A DNA stretch of 64,000 bases from Amorphochlora amoebiformis (GCA_054601695.1 BAAHQB010000073.1:434001-498000); one strand, 5' to 3'; counted from the stretch's first letter, positions 1 through 45,440 are shown. Notes: a model not told the origin generated them from the sequence alone. Program-made: numbers and translations.

Positions 1-41
1 TGTGTATATTGTATATGTAGAGTATATTTTAGTTCTCGGAC

Positions 42-30338
<30,297 letters not shown>

Positions 30339-30727
30339 CTCTAGTATTCGGGAGGCTGCCCTTGGATTATACTCTCATACAACTGATAACATCGTCGCAG
30401 AAGGTGTCCAAATTCTTGTAGCCAAATGTGTGTACTTGTGATTTTGTACAAATATCGCGTCCTGACCTATTCCCTTGCGATTTACGGGCTCCCAGTTCCT
30501 CGACATGTTTTCTCAGCCACCCCAATCGACCTAGATGTCCAGTCGAATAGGTCAGCGGGTGGTACAAAGCGAAGATTTCCCGAGCGCGCCCCTTCGTTCG
30601 AATCCTCGGCTACTCTGGAGACTCTCAGGAAATCCTTGTTTTCCCACTGAACTTCTCAGCCAAAACAGACGCGGGATTCCCCGTGATTTATCCGGAATTT
30701 CTCCCGAGACTCCCGAGATTCTCCATA
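30339..30727. promoter_or_regulatory. Divergent promoter region shared by DOCK and CHMP7
   Basis: This 389-bp spacer lies between the two divergent start codons. It has normal base composition and no (TA)n, in contrast to nearly all surrounding non-coding DNA. Just upstream of the CHMP7 ATG (30660-30725) there is a run of similar blocks (CGGGATTCC, CCGGAATTTCTCCCGAG, CCCGAGATTCTCC) that could be factor sites. No clear TATA box or initiator was identified for either gene. The regulatory role is inferred from position only. Confidence 0.45.
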
Positions 30728-32816
30728 ATGATTATGGAAGACTGTGTCCCGGGCTGGCTGGACGACCATGTTATGGCAACCTATCTCGGTCATCTTCCCC
30801 CATCAAGGTTGTAATCGGGTTCAAATATGATGTTATAATTAACATCAGAAGCTTCTGACGCATTTGTCTTGGGACAACCTGGGACAACCTGTTTCACTAA
30901 CCTGTTCCGGTTTTTGCCCTGTCGATGAACGTGATATGAACACTCAAAGGGAATGTTCACTTCTAATCTCCTGACTATTAATCAGGGAGTCTGACCCGGC
31001 GCACTGGAACCAGAAGATTAGATTCTGGGAGAAAGCTGTACAGTCAACTCAACGAGCCCGAGTAGATAATCGATCGTCTTCCGGCTGCCTTACATTTACA
31101 TCTTCTGAGCTCGCCTCGCGGTTCACAAGAAATGGAGTTTCACCTCGCTGTCTTCCACGCGTACTTGCGCATCTATTAGCCAATAAATCTCTCGCCAAAG
31201 CCACCACCTCCCAGTCCTCGTCCATGCTCGTCACGGCAAGAGATACAGTTGCATCCTTGGCCAGTCTATTGTACGGGCTCACTCTCGGAGACAATACAAG
31301 TGCAGAGGCATCTCCCCCAGATCCAAACGAGCCCCTAGTTGTACCCAAACTTATTCATGAGTACGCTCGGCGCATCTACGAGAGTCAATCGCAAGCCGTC
31401 GTCACCCAAAGGAGCGACCTACTCATTCCCTTCGACGAGTTGTCAACGAAGTTTCGGTTCAACACGGAGGATCTTCTTAGACTTCTGGAGAGCTTGAAAG
31501 GCATGGGTTTAGCTAGTCCGGTCCCCCTGAGCGACAAGCCGACAACAGCAGCCGAGCGATGGAAGGTTGTTCGATTTACCCCTGCAGGTGAGACCAAGAG
31601 TGTCGACTTGGCGAGTGATAGATACCTTGCGATGTACAAGCTCACACTACGTGATCTTGATCGTCGCTGCGAACAAATCGAGTCGGATCTTGAGAAACAA
31701 ACTCTCCACATCCGCAAGATGATAAGAGCGAAAGCGAAAAAGGAGAAGCTCATGTTTCTCCTTCGACGCAAAAAGCGCATCGAGAAGAAGCTCAAGAACG
31801 TCAACTCTCAGCGAGAAAATGTAGAGCGGATATACGAGAGCTTGCAGCAGGTGGAGAGTGACAAGCAAGTTCTTGTGGTTCTTCGCAAGGGGAGCGACAG
31901 ACTGGCGAAAGTGATAAATGAGCATGGTCTGCAACCGGAGGCTGTCGCGGAGGTGCTGGATGACGTCCGAGAGCGTGTCGAGGACGCAGAGAGCCTGGTA
32001 AATCTCCAAACATATTGCAGACTCCTATTGGTTCGTCCTCTTACAACCCTGGGTCTGTTGTGAATAGGCCTACTTCACCCCCGTCATCCCGTCTTCAATC
32101 TCTCTTTCTCTCTTTCTCTCTGTCTTTCTCTTCCTTCTCTAACAACTTATAATGTTATCCTTACTTCTCACAACAGGGAGAGGCATTGGCGGAGCCTATT
32201 AAAGAGGAGGACGAAGAACAGTATGAGTGTGAGCTTGCCGCGCTAGAACGGGAGGCTGCCAAAGAAGAGACAAAGTGCAAGCAGATGTCTCCTTCAGTTC
32301 CGATCAAGGAGGTGTCTACACCAACACTTCCCCAGGAACTGTCTACGTCAGCTCTAGACAAGGAAGTTAAGACGCTCCCAGGTATACCTGTGGGCTAGGC
32401 AGGTTTAGGGTTGAGGCTGGTACATATGTAGTTCTGATATGGTAAGATTTTTTGGTAGGTTAGCGCTCGGGTTGGGACAGTAGATTAGGTAGGTGTAAGG
32501 GTTAGGGTCAGGGATTGCGTTAGGATTACGGTAAAACTTTTCAAAAAATGAACTAAGTCGAGAGTTGGAGGTTTTGGGTAGGCTTAGGGTTGCTTAGGGC
32601 TGGGTGAAGGTTATCGGGATAAAGCTAGGTTGGAGGGTATGTTTCGATACCATAAGTATGAAACATATGATGTGTGTAAGTACGTTTATTCCATATACAT
32701 GTATGCATATATATATATATATATATAGACATATATATATATATAATGTACATTTAAATATATATATATATATATTTATACATAAATATATAAAAATATA
32801 TCATATACGCATGTCT

Positions 32817-32877
<61 letters not shown>

Positions 32878-32906
32878 ATATATATATATGCACATATATT
32901 GCATAA

Positions 32907-32965
<59 letters not shown>

Positions 32966-33367
32966 ATTTATAATGTATATGGGTGAATATATAATGTATC
33001 TGCACCTTCTGTATGTTTATATCGTAGGTGTATGATAAATTATTCAAGTTGTTAAAAATTGTTTTTATGTAATTGCATTTGTAGTACATAACATAATACG
33101 TATGGATACATATATACATACATATATATATATGTGTGTATATATATGTGTGTATGTGTGTGTATTTATGTATGTAAAACGTTCACATGTGTTAATGCAT
33201 AATTAATATTCTTGTATTCACATAATTTAGGGGAGAAACTCATTTCCGATAAAGTTTCAGAGGGTAATGTTGACACCAAGATTGAAATGGATTACGCCGC
33301 TCTGGAGCTTGCGGATTCAACGCCGGTAGTTCGGTTGAAGGAGCGTAAGACAGTGCTTATGACCTAG
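30728..33367 (+). CDS. CHMP7: Charged multivesicular body protein 7 (CHMP7-like ESCRT-III subunit)
   Basis: Four exons: 30728-30807, 30986-31997, 32177-32381 and 33231-33367, giving 477 residues plus stop (human CHMP7 is similar, about 450). CHMP7 is the ESCRT-III member with an N-terminal ESCRT-II-like winged-helix half; it recruits ESCRT-III to the inner nuclear membrane and acts in envelope sealing and endosomal sorting. Seen: residues 1 to about 235 winged-helix half (HWNQKIRFWEKAVQ; LTFTSSELASRFTRNG; FRFNTEDLLRLLESLKGMGL), then a Snf7 core from about 247 (RDLDRRCEQIESDLEKQ; LMFLLRRKKRIEKKLKN; VLRKGSDRLAKVINEHG), ending in an acidic helix (EEQYECELAALEREA) in the place of the Snf7 regulatory helix. 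Translation may start at 30728 or at the in-frame ATG at 30734. Introns are 178, 179 and 849 nt; only the last holds TA arrays. Its large second exon is the longest in the window. Confidence 0.9.
32382..33230 (+). other. CHMP7 intron 3: degenerate TTAGGG tract followed by TA arrays
   Basis: This intron starts GTATAC and ends in TTTAG. The first 220 nt are rich in GGTTAGG/GGGTTAG variants (for example at 32396-32410, 32460-32530 and 32575-32620), resembling decayed telomeric repeat. From 32705 onward it is mostly (TA)n with TG and CA interruptions. No additional exon is visible in it. Confidence 0.6.
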
Positions 33368-33807
33368 CCAGCAAGCTTTAAAATTAATTTAGCCTAGTTA
33401 GTACGGTGTAAACGTTGTTTTAGCACCACCGTGTAAACGTTTACAGATGAGCTTTAGCTATTCCTAACAGACCACTACAACTGATGTAGTAAATACATGT
33501 AGGTTTTTATCGACTGAAGGATTCGGGTTTTCCTTCTACATGCGCGCATATGCAAGATCTATTATCTAGTTATCTGCGTCTCCACCAGTTAGTCTAGTAG
33601 TCTCCAGCATCCAGCTATCACTGAGTGCTAGAGTGTTATACTGATTCTAGTGATTACTCTAGTTCAAGTAGTTTCTCATGCAGCTAGGATCTAGATACTA
33701 GACTAGTCTATAATGTAGATACATAATCACAGCTATGTTGCTACTAATTTGAAGCACGTAGATCTATGAAGTTAGCAACGCACAGCTATACTCCACACTC
33801 GCAGGTA
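33368..33807. other. CTAG-rich convergent spacer between CHMP7 and the amine oxidase
   Basis: This 440-bp region lies between the stop codons of two convergent genes and must hold both 3' UTRs and polyadenylation sites. It contains about eleven CTAG tetranucleotides, mostly in 33565-33720 in forms such as TCTAG, ACTAG and CTAGTC, and almost no (TA)n. AATTAATTT near 33382 is AT-rich, but no canonical AATAAA was noticed for CHMP7. See the finding on CTAG-rich convergent ends. Confidence 0.6.
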
Positions 33808-34013
33808 CTACGTAGCTTCATGATCACTGGCCAGCCACTTTGTCGCTGTAGAATTAAGGCGCCTGAGAATGTTCTCAGCCGCCGCAATGCCGGTCTCGTA
33901 GGCTCCATGGACACACTAACGTTTACATATATGGACATGTACTACGAGATACACTGGATTAAATACAAAACATAAAATATCATCTCTACATGATTACATA
34001 AATGTAGATAATA

Positions 34014-34049
<36 letters not shown>

Positions 34050-34100
34050 TACTAGATACATATATTCTTATATACCAATGTATTTTTCATATATATATAT

Positions 34101-34162
<62 letters not shown>

Positions 34163-34216
34163 GTGCACATATGCTATAGACATGTATAAATATTACATGC
34201 AAGTGTATTTCATAAG

Positions 34217-34266
<50 letters not shown>

Positions 34267-34695
34267 ACTATGTTTATAAACGTATGCAATTTTACAGATA
34301 TAAATATATATATATATATATATAACACAGATATATATATATATATATATACATCTAGATATATAATATATTATATACATATATATATATATATACCTAA
34401 ATATAATTCATCAAAATCTTTGCTTAAGCGTGTGTATAAAATGCATGTAGTATAGTATGTACATTATTACATCTTTATATGTATGTATTACATTTGTAAA
34501 TATAACACATGTATATATATATATATATAGAAATATAAATATACATATTTACATATTTGAACACGTAAATATGTATTCAATGTCCCTATATATAAACATA
34601 CGCCATCACATATACAAATACTATATATACATATATAAATATATGTATCATACACAATATGCATAAATCTATATATTCATACATACATACATTCA

Positions 34696-34732
<37 letters not shown>

Positions 34733-34851
34733 TTTATACATACCTATAGATATTTACCTGCAATACATATATCAGTTTATATATATGTATATACATATAC
34801 ATTTTAATATATTTATATATATGTATATATACATATATATTTGTATTTATT

Positions 34852-34896
<45 letters not shown>

Positions 34897-35856
34897 GTAG
34901 ATATATGTAATCGTCTATGAGCATATTTATAATCCTTTTCAAGAATATTTGTATTAAGGATAAGACATAATTATATAAATACTATTTTAATAAACTTATA
35001 TGGTATCCAGGTTTATGTGCATATGTCCATCTAAATTCAAATATTTACATAATTACATATTTTTTCACATAAAACCGTATCTGAATTCCAACATGCGTAG
35101 AAACCGTCTTAATTAAAAGTTGTTAAAAAAACACACAATGCCACATATAATAAATACTACATGTACCTGAAACCCAGCCTCGCTCACCCCTTCACCGGCA
35201 AAGAAAACCGCACTCCCTTCTGTAACGGTAAGGTCACACATATGTTGGGTTACGGCTAGAGGTAGGAATTTGATACGGTTATGATAAGAATTACTGAAAT
35301 TATCAGATTGTGAAATTTCTATATTTTGCAATTTCCTATTAGTACCTTTGTCGTTTTTATTGTCTGTAAGTTGATGTGGGGTACGGAGAATATCAAGATC
35401 AGTCAAGACGCCTAGGGTTAGGCTTTGAGTAAGGACTAGTTAGAGTTCGGTTACGGCAAGGGGTTTAGAGGGGTAGGGCTACCGTTTTTGGTGGGTTAGG
35501 GTTTGGATCAGGTTGTGTTTTTCGTTTACCGTCAGGTCTTAGGTAGGAGTAGGAACCTTTGGCAAATCTTGTTAAACAATTGAGCTTTAACATTTCAATA
35601 TAAATTTATGATACGTTATGTGCGTTATACTTACTATAAAAGATGTGTTCATATATGTACTGTATTGAGCTATGGTGGAGCATGATATAATACGATGTGA
35701 TATAATATAGTTCAGTGTAATATCGCAATCACATATCATGTAATGAAGCAGTCATTTTATCTAATAAACAATAGTACACTACTATATATATAATATATAT
35801 ATATATATATAATACGTAAAGGTTTCATATTGTATCTATATTTGGTTATAAATATA

Positions 35857-35909
<53 letters not shown>

Positions 35910-36192
35910 ATAATGATGATGTATGCAATGCATATATATATATATGTACGTATATAATTCACGTATATATATATATATACAGATATATACATAAATTTAT
36001 TATTTATGTAGTACTACATACACATATTTATATAATATATACATAATATATATATATATGTGTGTATGTATCTAGATCATAGAGGTTTATGTAAAAATTG
36101 CATACATATGTACACATACTTTATATACTGTATGTATAAAGGCTAATGTAAATATTGCATACATATTTACAAATACCATATACATACTGTAT

Positions 36193-36230
<38 letters not shown>

Positions 36231-36698
36231 TTATATATAAATATATATATATACACATGCATATATATATATATATATATATATATACAAACAATCACAT
36301 CGCGTATCAATACACACTACACACTCACGGATCCGAATCCCATCGAGTCACAAAGTAATCCATAAGCGTCCTCCGACATTCCTCTACCCCCACCCCGAAC
36401 ATCCCACTCAGAACGCTCAACGCCTGCACATTGTCACTCAAAGTTATGCTTATCGAATGTAACTTATCTGAGATGTCACACTGGCCTGAACTTCAGGAAA
36501 CGTTAGTCATTAGGTGACACAGCTGATATATCACGCTAAACCTAATTTAATGCCAACCCTAGTCTACCTCCAAAACGATTTCCCAGTCTGTCTTCCCGTC
36601 ATATCCTTTTGCATAGGGAGGCCAGACCTAGATTAGGTTATACATGCACATATGCATACTCTATATAGTATGCATACATGTATATAAGTATACAACAT

Positions 36699-36758
<60 letters not shown>

Positions 36759-36843
36759 AAATTATGTATGCACGTAATAATACATTCATATACATATTTA
36801 TGTACATATATAAACACGTGACCTAATCATATGAAATATTTCT

Positions 36844-36881
<38 letters not shown>

Positions 36882-36892
36882 TTATATACATA

Positions 36893-36924
<32 letters not shown>

Positions 36925-37557
36925 GTACATGTCAAAAATACATGAATAATTTTCATATGGATATATATATAAATTATATGTATACATACACAACAGCCAA
37001 GCTTAGTATTTGAACTACATGGGCGAGGATAACCCCACTTTTCCCGTAGGCGTGAAGGTTGAGAAATTGAAACCTAGGCTCCTCCGTATTCATCTGCGGT
37101 GTAGATTTGGGCCAAAAAACCTAGCATTTGTAACATGTTATAATCTTATGCGGATGAGAAGAGGAAAAGAACATACTATACGGCCAATATTTATGGACCT
37201 CAAGATATATGTACATGTTTTTAAGCTATGCAAGTCGTCAACACCAATGTATGTGTTTATGCGGACGTGGAGCTAGAGTAAGTGGTATTGCTGATTTTGC
37301 GGATACCTTGTCCGGATGGAATCGGAGGATAACCTAACGGTGTTTTGAGAGGTTAAGATACTTGGGTTGGTTTTTTGGTTGGGTTGGTTTTTTGGTTGGG
37401 TTGGTTTTTTGGTTAGTTGAAACCTTATTGTGAACCCCAAGGACGACCCTGAGTGAGTTTGTAGACAAATAGATAAATATGTACATACACACACACACAT
37501 CTATATATATATATATGTACATATTGAAATAAATATATGCATATATATACGTATATG

Positions 37558-37595
<38 letters not shown>

Positions 37596-37700
37596 ATGTG
37601 TAACGTTTGTTTGTATAACTTCATATATATATTATATATAATATAGTATACAAGCATATTACACATATGTATAGATGTATATGTATATGTTGCAATATAG

Positions 37701-37764
<64 letters not shown>

Positions 37765-37971
37765 TTTATGTATATTATATATATATATATGTATATATAT
37801 ATATAAATATATGTATACATAATGTGTTTACGTGTCCATATGTATGTGCGTATGCGTTCGTTCTATACGTTATACACACACACACACACATATATATATA
37901 TAAATATATCACGTATTTTGATATATAATATATGGATATAATGTGTACAGATATATGTGTAGATATATATG

Positions 37972-38003
<32 letters not shown>

Positions 38004-38078
38004 AATATATATATCTACATATATATTTATATATAAATCTGTATGTGTGAATTTAAATATATTTATACATATACACAC

Positions 38079-38128
<50 letters not shown>

Positions 38129-38219
38129 CATATATCATATGTACAACTACATTTGTAAATTTATATTTATAGGACATGTGTACACAAATATACACATATA
38201 CACAAACATACATACACAC

Positions 38220-38265
<46 letters not shown>

Positions 38266-38457
38266 ATATAATATAATATCAATTAACTGATTAACCTTTT
38301 CAGGGCCTTTCGCCGTTTGGTAGGTAGGGGGGGGTCAAATTGTACGCTTGGGATAAGACTGAGGGGCAATCCGCATACTACGTATCGTGCTCGTAACTGT
38401 ATTTAATACACACACATATACATATATATGTATATATATATATTTGTTATATGAGTA

Positions 38458-38506
<49 letters not shown>

Positions 38507-38808
38507 ATATATATAGATATATATATATACATACATACATATATATGTACATAAACATACACATATATACATATGCATATCTTAGACATAAATATATGTA
38601 TTTGCATATTTATCAGATAATGCATATATATAATAACTATATGCTATGTTTTTTATATTTCATGATGTGTGGTAAAAATATATATCTGCATATATCTCAT
38701 GTGCATATATATATTACATACAGAGAGAGAGAATTATATGTATATATCTTACATGCATAATTATTTTACATACAGAGAGAAAGACAGAACTTATATATTA
38801 CATATAGA

Positions 38809-38858
<50 letters not shown>

Positions 38859-38906
38859 CGTGTGTGTATAAATATTATACGTAGAATGTATACATCTATT
38901 AATATA

Positions 38907-38939
<33 letters not shown>

Positions 38940-39025
38940 ATATATATACATATATATATATATATATACATATTACATACATATATATGTATATATATAT
39001 TCTATATATGTGCGTGTACGGATAC

Positions 39026-39074
<49 letters not shown>

Positions 39075-39238
39075 GTAGATGGAAACTATATATAAATATA
39101 TTGAATATATATATATATACATATTATACATATGATATACCACTTAAAGGGGTCTCTTCATATATCGCGCTCGTAAATGTACATATATATAATATACATG
39201 TTATACATGCACATATACATATCGAGGCCATATAAATA

Positions 39239-39284
<46 letters not shown>

Positions 39285-39351
39285 TATATATATATATATA
39301 TATTTAGATGAACAGATATTATACATACTCTTAGATTATATTATATTATAT

Positions 39352-39388
<37 letters not shown>

Positions 39389-40484
39389 TATACACATATA
39401 TGCACAAATGTTCACCTTGACGCCGTTCTTGCACGTTATACACGCCCATGCATCTTGACCCTACAGTAAGGTTAGTTTAGAGTTAAGAATCAGATCATGC
39501 GACGTGGCTTAGAAGACTATTGCCATTGGTCATCCTGGAGGTTCTCTCGAGTATCATGGTAGATATCCTGATCTTTCTCTGGGAAACTATTTTGTCTGAC
39601 ACCGGATGTCCCCCTGACAGACTGGATAATAACCCAGTTAGAAAGACTAATCTCCTGTTCAAATTCTCGGAGTCAGCCCAAACCCAACCTAACCATAACC
39701 CTAACCTAACCCTAACCCTAACCCTAACCCTAACCTCAATCTAATTCTAACCCTAACCCTAACCCTAACCCTAACCCTAACCCTAACCCTAACCCTCCCA
39801 AAAAAGGGAGAGTTCCCGGGCTCTCTACATAAAAGTAGGGACCTCCCATGGGGGAGTACCATAGTGTAGGTAGGGTTGGAATAGTAGGTTAGAATGAGCT
39901 CTGTATGGTTTGATTAGGATTAGGGTTACAGTCAATACGAGTAGGGTTAAAATTAGAATGGGTTAGGGCTGGTCGCCATTAGGCCAAGGTTACGCTGATT
40001 TTAGATAAGTGAGGGTTGGGTTATGTTTAGAGTTGGGTATTGTAGATAGGGCTGGAGTTAATGAGGGTTAGGTTTTGGTTTGGGTAAGTGTAGGGTTGAG
40101 GTTAGAGTTAGGGCGTACGTATTTGCTCTCTGCTCGAATTGATGCTACCACGTTCTATATTAGTTTGTTGGTTAGGTTGGGGTTAAGGTTGGGGGTTCGG
40201 CTGAATATATGTAAATGTAAATGAAATTTGAATTATAACACAAATATTTAAATATACATATATGTATATATATATATATATGTATATATATGGTAAAATT
40301 ATATACATGTATATCTTTATGTATAAACATGAAATATGCTTTGAATAATGTATTATGATACATATTATTATATTATCGTTCCATATACATTTATTTATAC
40401 GAAAATATATCTACAAAAAGAGAAATATTTACAGTTGTATTTGTTTTTATATTTAAATTTATTTCTATTTATCTGTCAATTTGT

Positions 40485-40534
<50 letters not shown>

Positions 40535-40898
40535 ACATATGTGCATATATTATACATGTATTTTTCCTTGTATAAATAAAAATATTTATTACTTAAATAT
40601 GTTTAAGTATACAATAACATATGTGTTACGCATATATCTATATATCTACATCTATATATGATGCAGTGTTAATAGATTAGGTAACAATATTTGTATGGTA
40701 TCGTATACCTGGAGCTTGACTGGTATACCTTTGGAGAGGTGCTTTATTAACCAGTCATACCTTGTGTACATGTATATATACATATATATTTATAGAGAGA
40801 GAGAGAGAGAGCTATATATGAATGTATATATGTGAAGATGCATACAGACTATATATAATGTATATATGCATGTATATATACGCACACATATATATGTA

Positions 40899-40994
<96 letters not shown>

Positions 40995-41321
40995 CAATAT
41001 ATGCATACCTAAATATCGCACTACAAAGTATAACAATAGGAATATATTAACTTGAACATATGAATGTACATATATATACATATATAATAGATATATTTGT
41101 ATATTATATATATATATATATAAACATATATGTACACATATAATGTATATATACATATGTATATATATAAATATATATGTATATGTTTTATGTGCGCATA
41201 TCCATGCCATATACACGTATATATGGTATATAAAGGTGTATGTCTACACATGTGTAGATATTTAGCATATATACCACTGTATATATATATATGTATATAT
41301 GTATGTATAAATATATATATG

Positions 41322-41380
<59 letters not shown>

Positions 41381-41610
41381 TATATATATATATATATATA
41401 CCCATCCAACACCAATCGATCACCACCTTCACCGTCCCTCACAGCTGCAGATACCTTAAAAGTCAGCATAACTTTACCACTTATCAGAGCCGAATTAGAT
41501 ATATATATATACACGTATGTATGTATATACATATATGCACATAAACATATATTTATATATAGAGAGATATATACATATTATCTATATGTATGTATGTATA
41601 TATATGTATG

Positions 41611-41698
<88 letters not shown>

Positions 41699-41994
41699 TA
41701 CAAATATATTTTGTACACATTAGCATTAAATCATATATGCAGACACAACGCAACGCCGATATGTAAAGAGCACACGAACACCTACGAGCAGAACAACCTC
41801 ACCTCTGGGTTTTCTGCCCGTGATATTTCCTTCCTCATCCGTTTTTCCTCCTTCTCCACATGCGCTGAGGGTTAACGTCAAGACTCACAATTTGAAGCTC
41901 AGTTTATCAGATAAGACGTTGTACTATCCTCTCTTTCGAGCAAATCAATTATATACAGATATAAAGTACATGCATACATGTAAATATATATATT

Positions 41995-42030
<36 letters not shown>

Positions 42031-42034
42031 ATAT

Positions 42035-42065
<31 letters not shown>

Positions 42066-43457
42066 TAAGGATATGGAAATATATACAAATGCATGTATGT
42101 ATGTTCATTCAAAGACACATACCAGTACATGTAAATCTAAATGAGACTTGTCACAGCTATTGTAGCGTAATATTTAGCTGGGGTAGTAAAGGTAGCACTT
42201 TACACAGATAGGGTAGCATACTATATTGCTGGGGTACCATAATATATAGCTATCACGTATACACACATTATATATATATATATATAAATATATATGCACA
42301 CATGCATACATATATGTACATATATGTATATAGTACGTTAACCACTCTACACATCAGTAATAGAGCTAATGATCCAGACCAGGGGAAGCGAAATCTTTGT
42401 CAAGATCAGGCGTAGGCCCGAAAGATACTGACGTCGAACGATTGGGGTCGGGCTGAGATAAGCTTAAGTTAGTTCTACCATTTCCTCTCTGCTCTCGCTC
42501 TTTCTCTCGCTCTCTCTCGCACTCCTTCCTTCTTCTCTCCCCTCCTACTTTCTTCCCCTCACCGCTCTCTCCTCACCGCTCTCTCCTCTCACCGCTCTCT
42601 CCTCTCACCGCTCTCTCCTCCCGCTCGCTCCTCTCACCTCTCTCTCCTATCTCCTCCCTCTCTCACTGTCTTCCATTTCCCTTTCTATCTCCTCTCCTCC
42701 TATCTCTCCACTTCATGCCTTCGCGTCCACTAGAATATTGCATACCTTCACGAGATGTAAGCCTGTATCATTGAGAGGAGATACGTACCCGTACGCGCGT
42801 CTGATACGGTTAGGTTAGCGCTCAGTTACAGTTGGAGCTGATAAGTCAGGGTTAGGGTTAGGGTTAGGGTTAGCGTTAGGGTTACGCTTAGGGCTTCTTT
42901 GGGTAGGGTTGGGTATTCGGGGTTATGGCTACCGAGCGAGCTTGTTGAGAATCAATTTTTCGCGAGAGGTTAAATCTCGATCTGTGTAGGTGTGCGTATA
43001 TGAGCGTTATATATTGTATGAATATGCGTATGTGTGTGTGTAAATGTGCGTGTGCGTGTGCATGTATATATATTATGTAATACATTTTATACGCAGTATA
43101 TATTTATATTAATAAAGACACATATACTATATATGTATATATATATATATATATATAGATATATTATACAAACTAGATCTGTACATAATGTATATACATA
43201 TATATATGTATATATATAATATAACATTATATATATATATATATATGTGTATGTGTGTGTAAAACTATATAATATAAGTATGTATTGTACATATATAAAA
43301 ATATAGATATACATACATATATCTACATACGCATGCCCAAAAAAAACTAACCCTGATAATTGGGCCTGAAAAACCTCTTCATAAGCCCTCGCAAACTCAC
43401 CTAGAATTACTCATTTCAAGACAAGACTACCAGTGGCTATACATTTACACATATTAC

Positions 43458-43488
<31 letters not shown>

Positions 43489-43863
43489 GAAAATATAGGT
43501 ATAATAGATATAAATATATTATATATATATATATATATATGTAAATATATAAATGTAAATATTTGTAGGAATGTTGAAATTTCTACATCAAAAAGGGACG
43601 CAATATCCACTTTCTTCGCCTTCTCAGTACTTAATTTCGATGCTGAGTAGGGTGGGGGTAGGATTAGTCGTCCGAATTTGGACAGGATGCCGTCTCAGTT
43701 GGGATTGCGGTTGGGTTAGGGTTAGGGTTAGGGTGAGAGCTGGGGTTAGGGTGGGAGTTGGGGTTGGAGTTAGGCTTTAAGTGACAGAGGCGAGCCATGT
43801 AGGCGTGAGTTTTCCATAGGAGCGTATGCATTCGTGCGACCTCAAGGACCGGAATCTGCTGTC

Positions 43864-43908
<45 letters not shown>

Positions 43909-44070
43909 TATATATATATATATATATGTATGTATATATATAAATATTTTTTATATGTATATGTATATATATATATATATACAGTAAAGATATATTATAT
44001 ACACATGTATATATATATATATATATATATGCATACATGTATATATATATACATCTAAAAAATATATATA

Positions 44071-44118
<48 letters not shown>

Positions 44119-44292
44119 CATATATATATAAATATGTCATTACTCGAACCGATGTTAACTCTAACCCGGAGCCCCAGGGGAAAAGGAGAATAGAAAATTG
44201 TTTGGAGAAACCCTGTTTTTGAGTCGAACCATCTCGCGGCTTCTGTGTCTTCAAATTGCTATTTTTGTTATGTTTGTGAATGTGAATGTATG

Positions 44293-44333
<41 letters not shown>

Positions 44334-44860
44334 GTATATATATACATGTATTATATGTATATGTATATAGTATATCTATATATATATATATATATACACA
44401 TATAGATACACATATATACATATATATATTATATATACATATATATGTATACATTATGTAGTATTACAAATATATATATCAATGAATATATATATATATA
44501 TATATATATACATATGTATATAATATAGATGTTTTTATATATATATCTATACATATATATAGACATATGCATACATATAATATGAATAGATATAAATATA
44601 TGTATATATATATATATATACATATACATGCAGTATGTATATTGTACATCTATACCAAAAGATTACGAAATCATTAGCTAAGCGAGGTTCGAGTTCGGGA
44701 TAAGTATAGGCGTGGGAGCGTTAGGGTTAGAGTATGGGTAGGGTTTAATGTTGATGGTAGGGTATTAAGGTTGACCCTTCCGCCGGCAACGATTGAGGTT
44801 TGGATGCGGTTTTGTATCGCGAGCTTAAATACAGCCTGTTCGGGTCTCTGATACGGTGCG

Positions 44861-44917
<57 letters not shown>

Positions 44918-45007
44918 GTATATATACGTGTATATATATATATATATATTATATACATATGGAAATATGTCTACATATATATGTATATATATACATATAT
45001 GATTTAA

Positions 45008-45104
<97 letters not shown>

Positions 45105-45122
45105 CATTATATGTACGTGTTT

Positions 45123-45173
<51 letters not shown>

Positions 45174-45358
45174 TATGTAAACACATAGCACAGAAAGACA
45201 TATGTACATCTATAGACACACATACAATGTATAACAGTATATTTAGGTATATATTTGAATATAAACACATAAATATATATTTATACATGTATAAAAATGT
45301 AATATGTGAATAATATGTTCATATGTATATGTATATATATATATACATATATATGTAC

Positions 45359-45440
<82 letters not shown>

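Noticed and set aside
37010-37276. Plus-strand reading frame of 88 residues over the amine-oxidase exons
   Set aside because: It is the antisense shadow of exons 37019-37120 and 37177-37198, which carry recognised amine-oxidase motifs.
39685-40195. Chromosome end (telomere)
   Set aside because: The array is internal to an amine-oxidase intron with coding exons on both sides, so it is interstitial.
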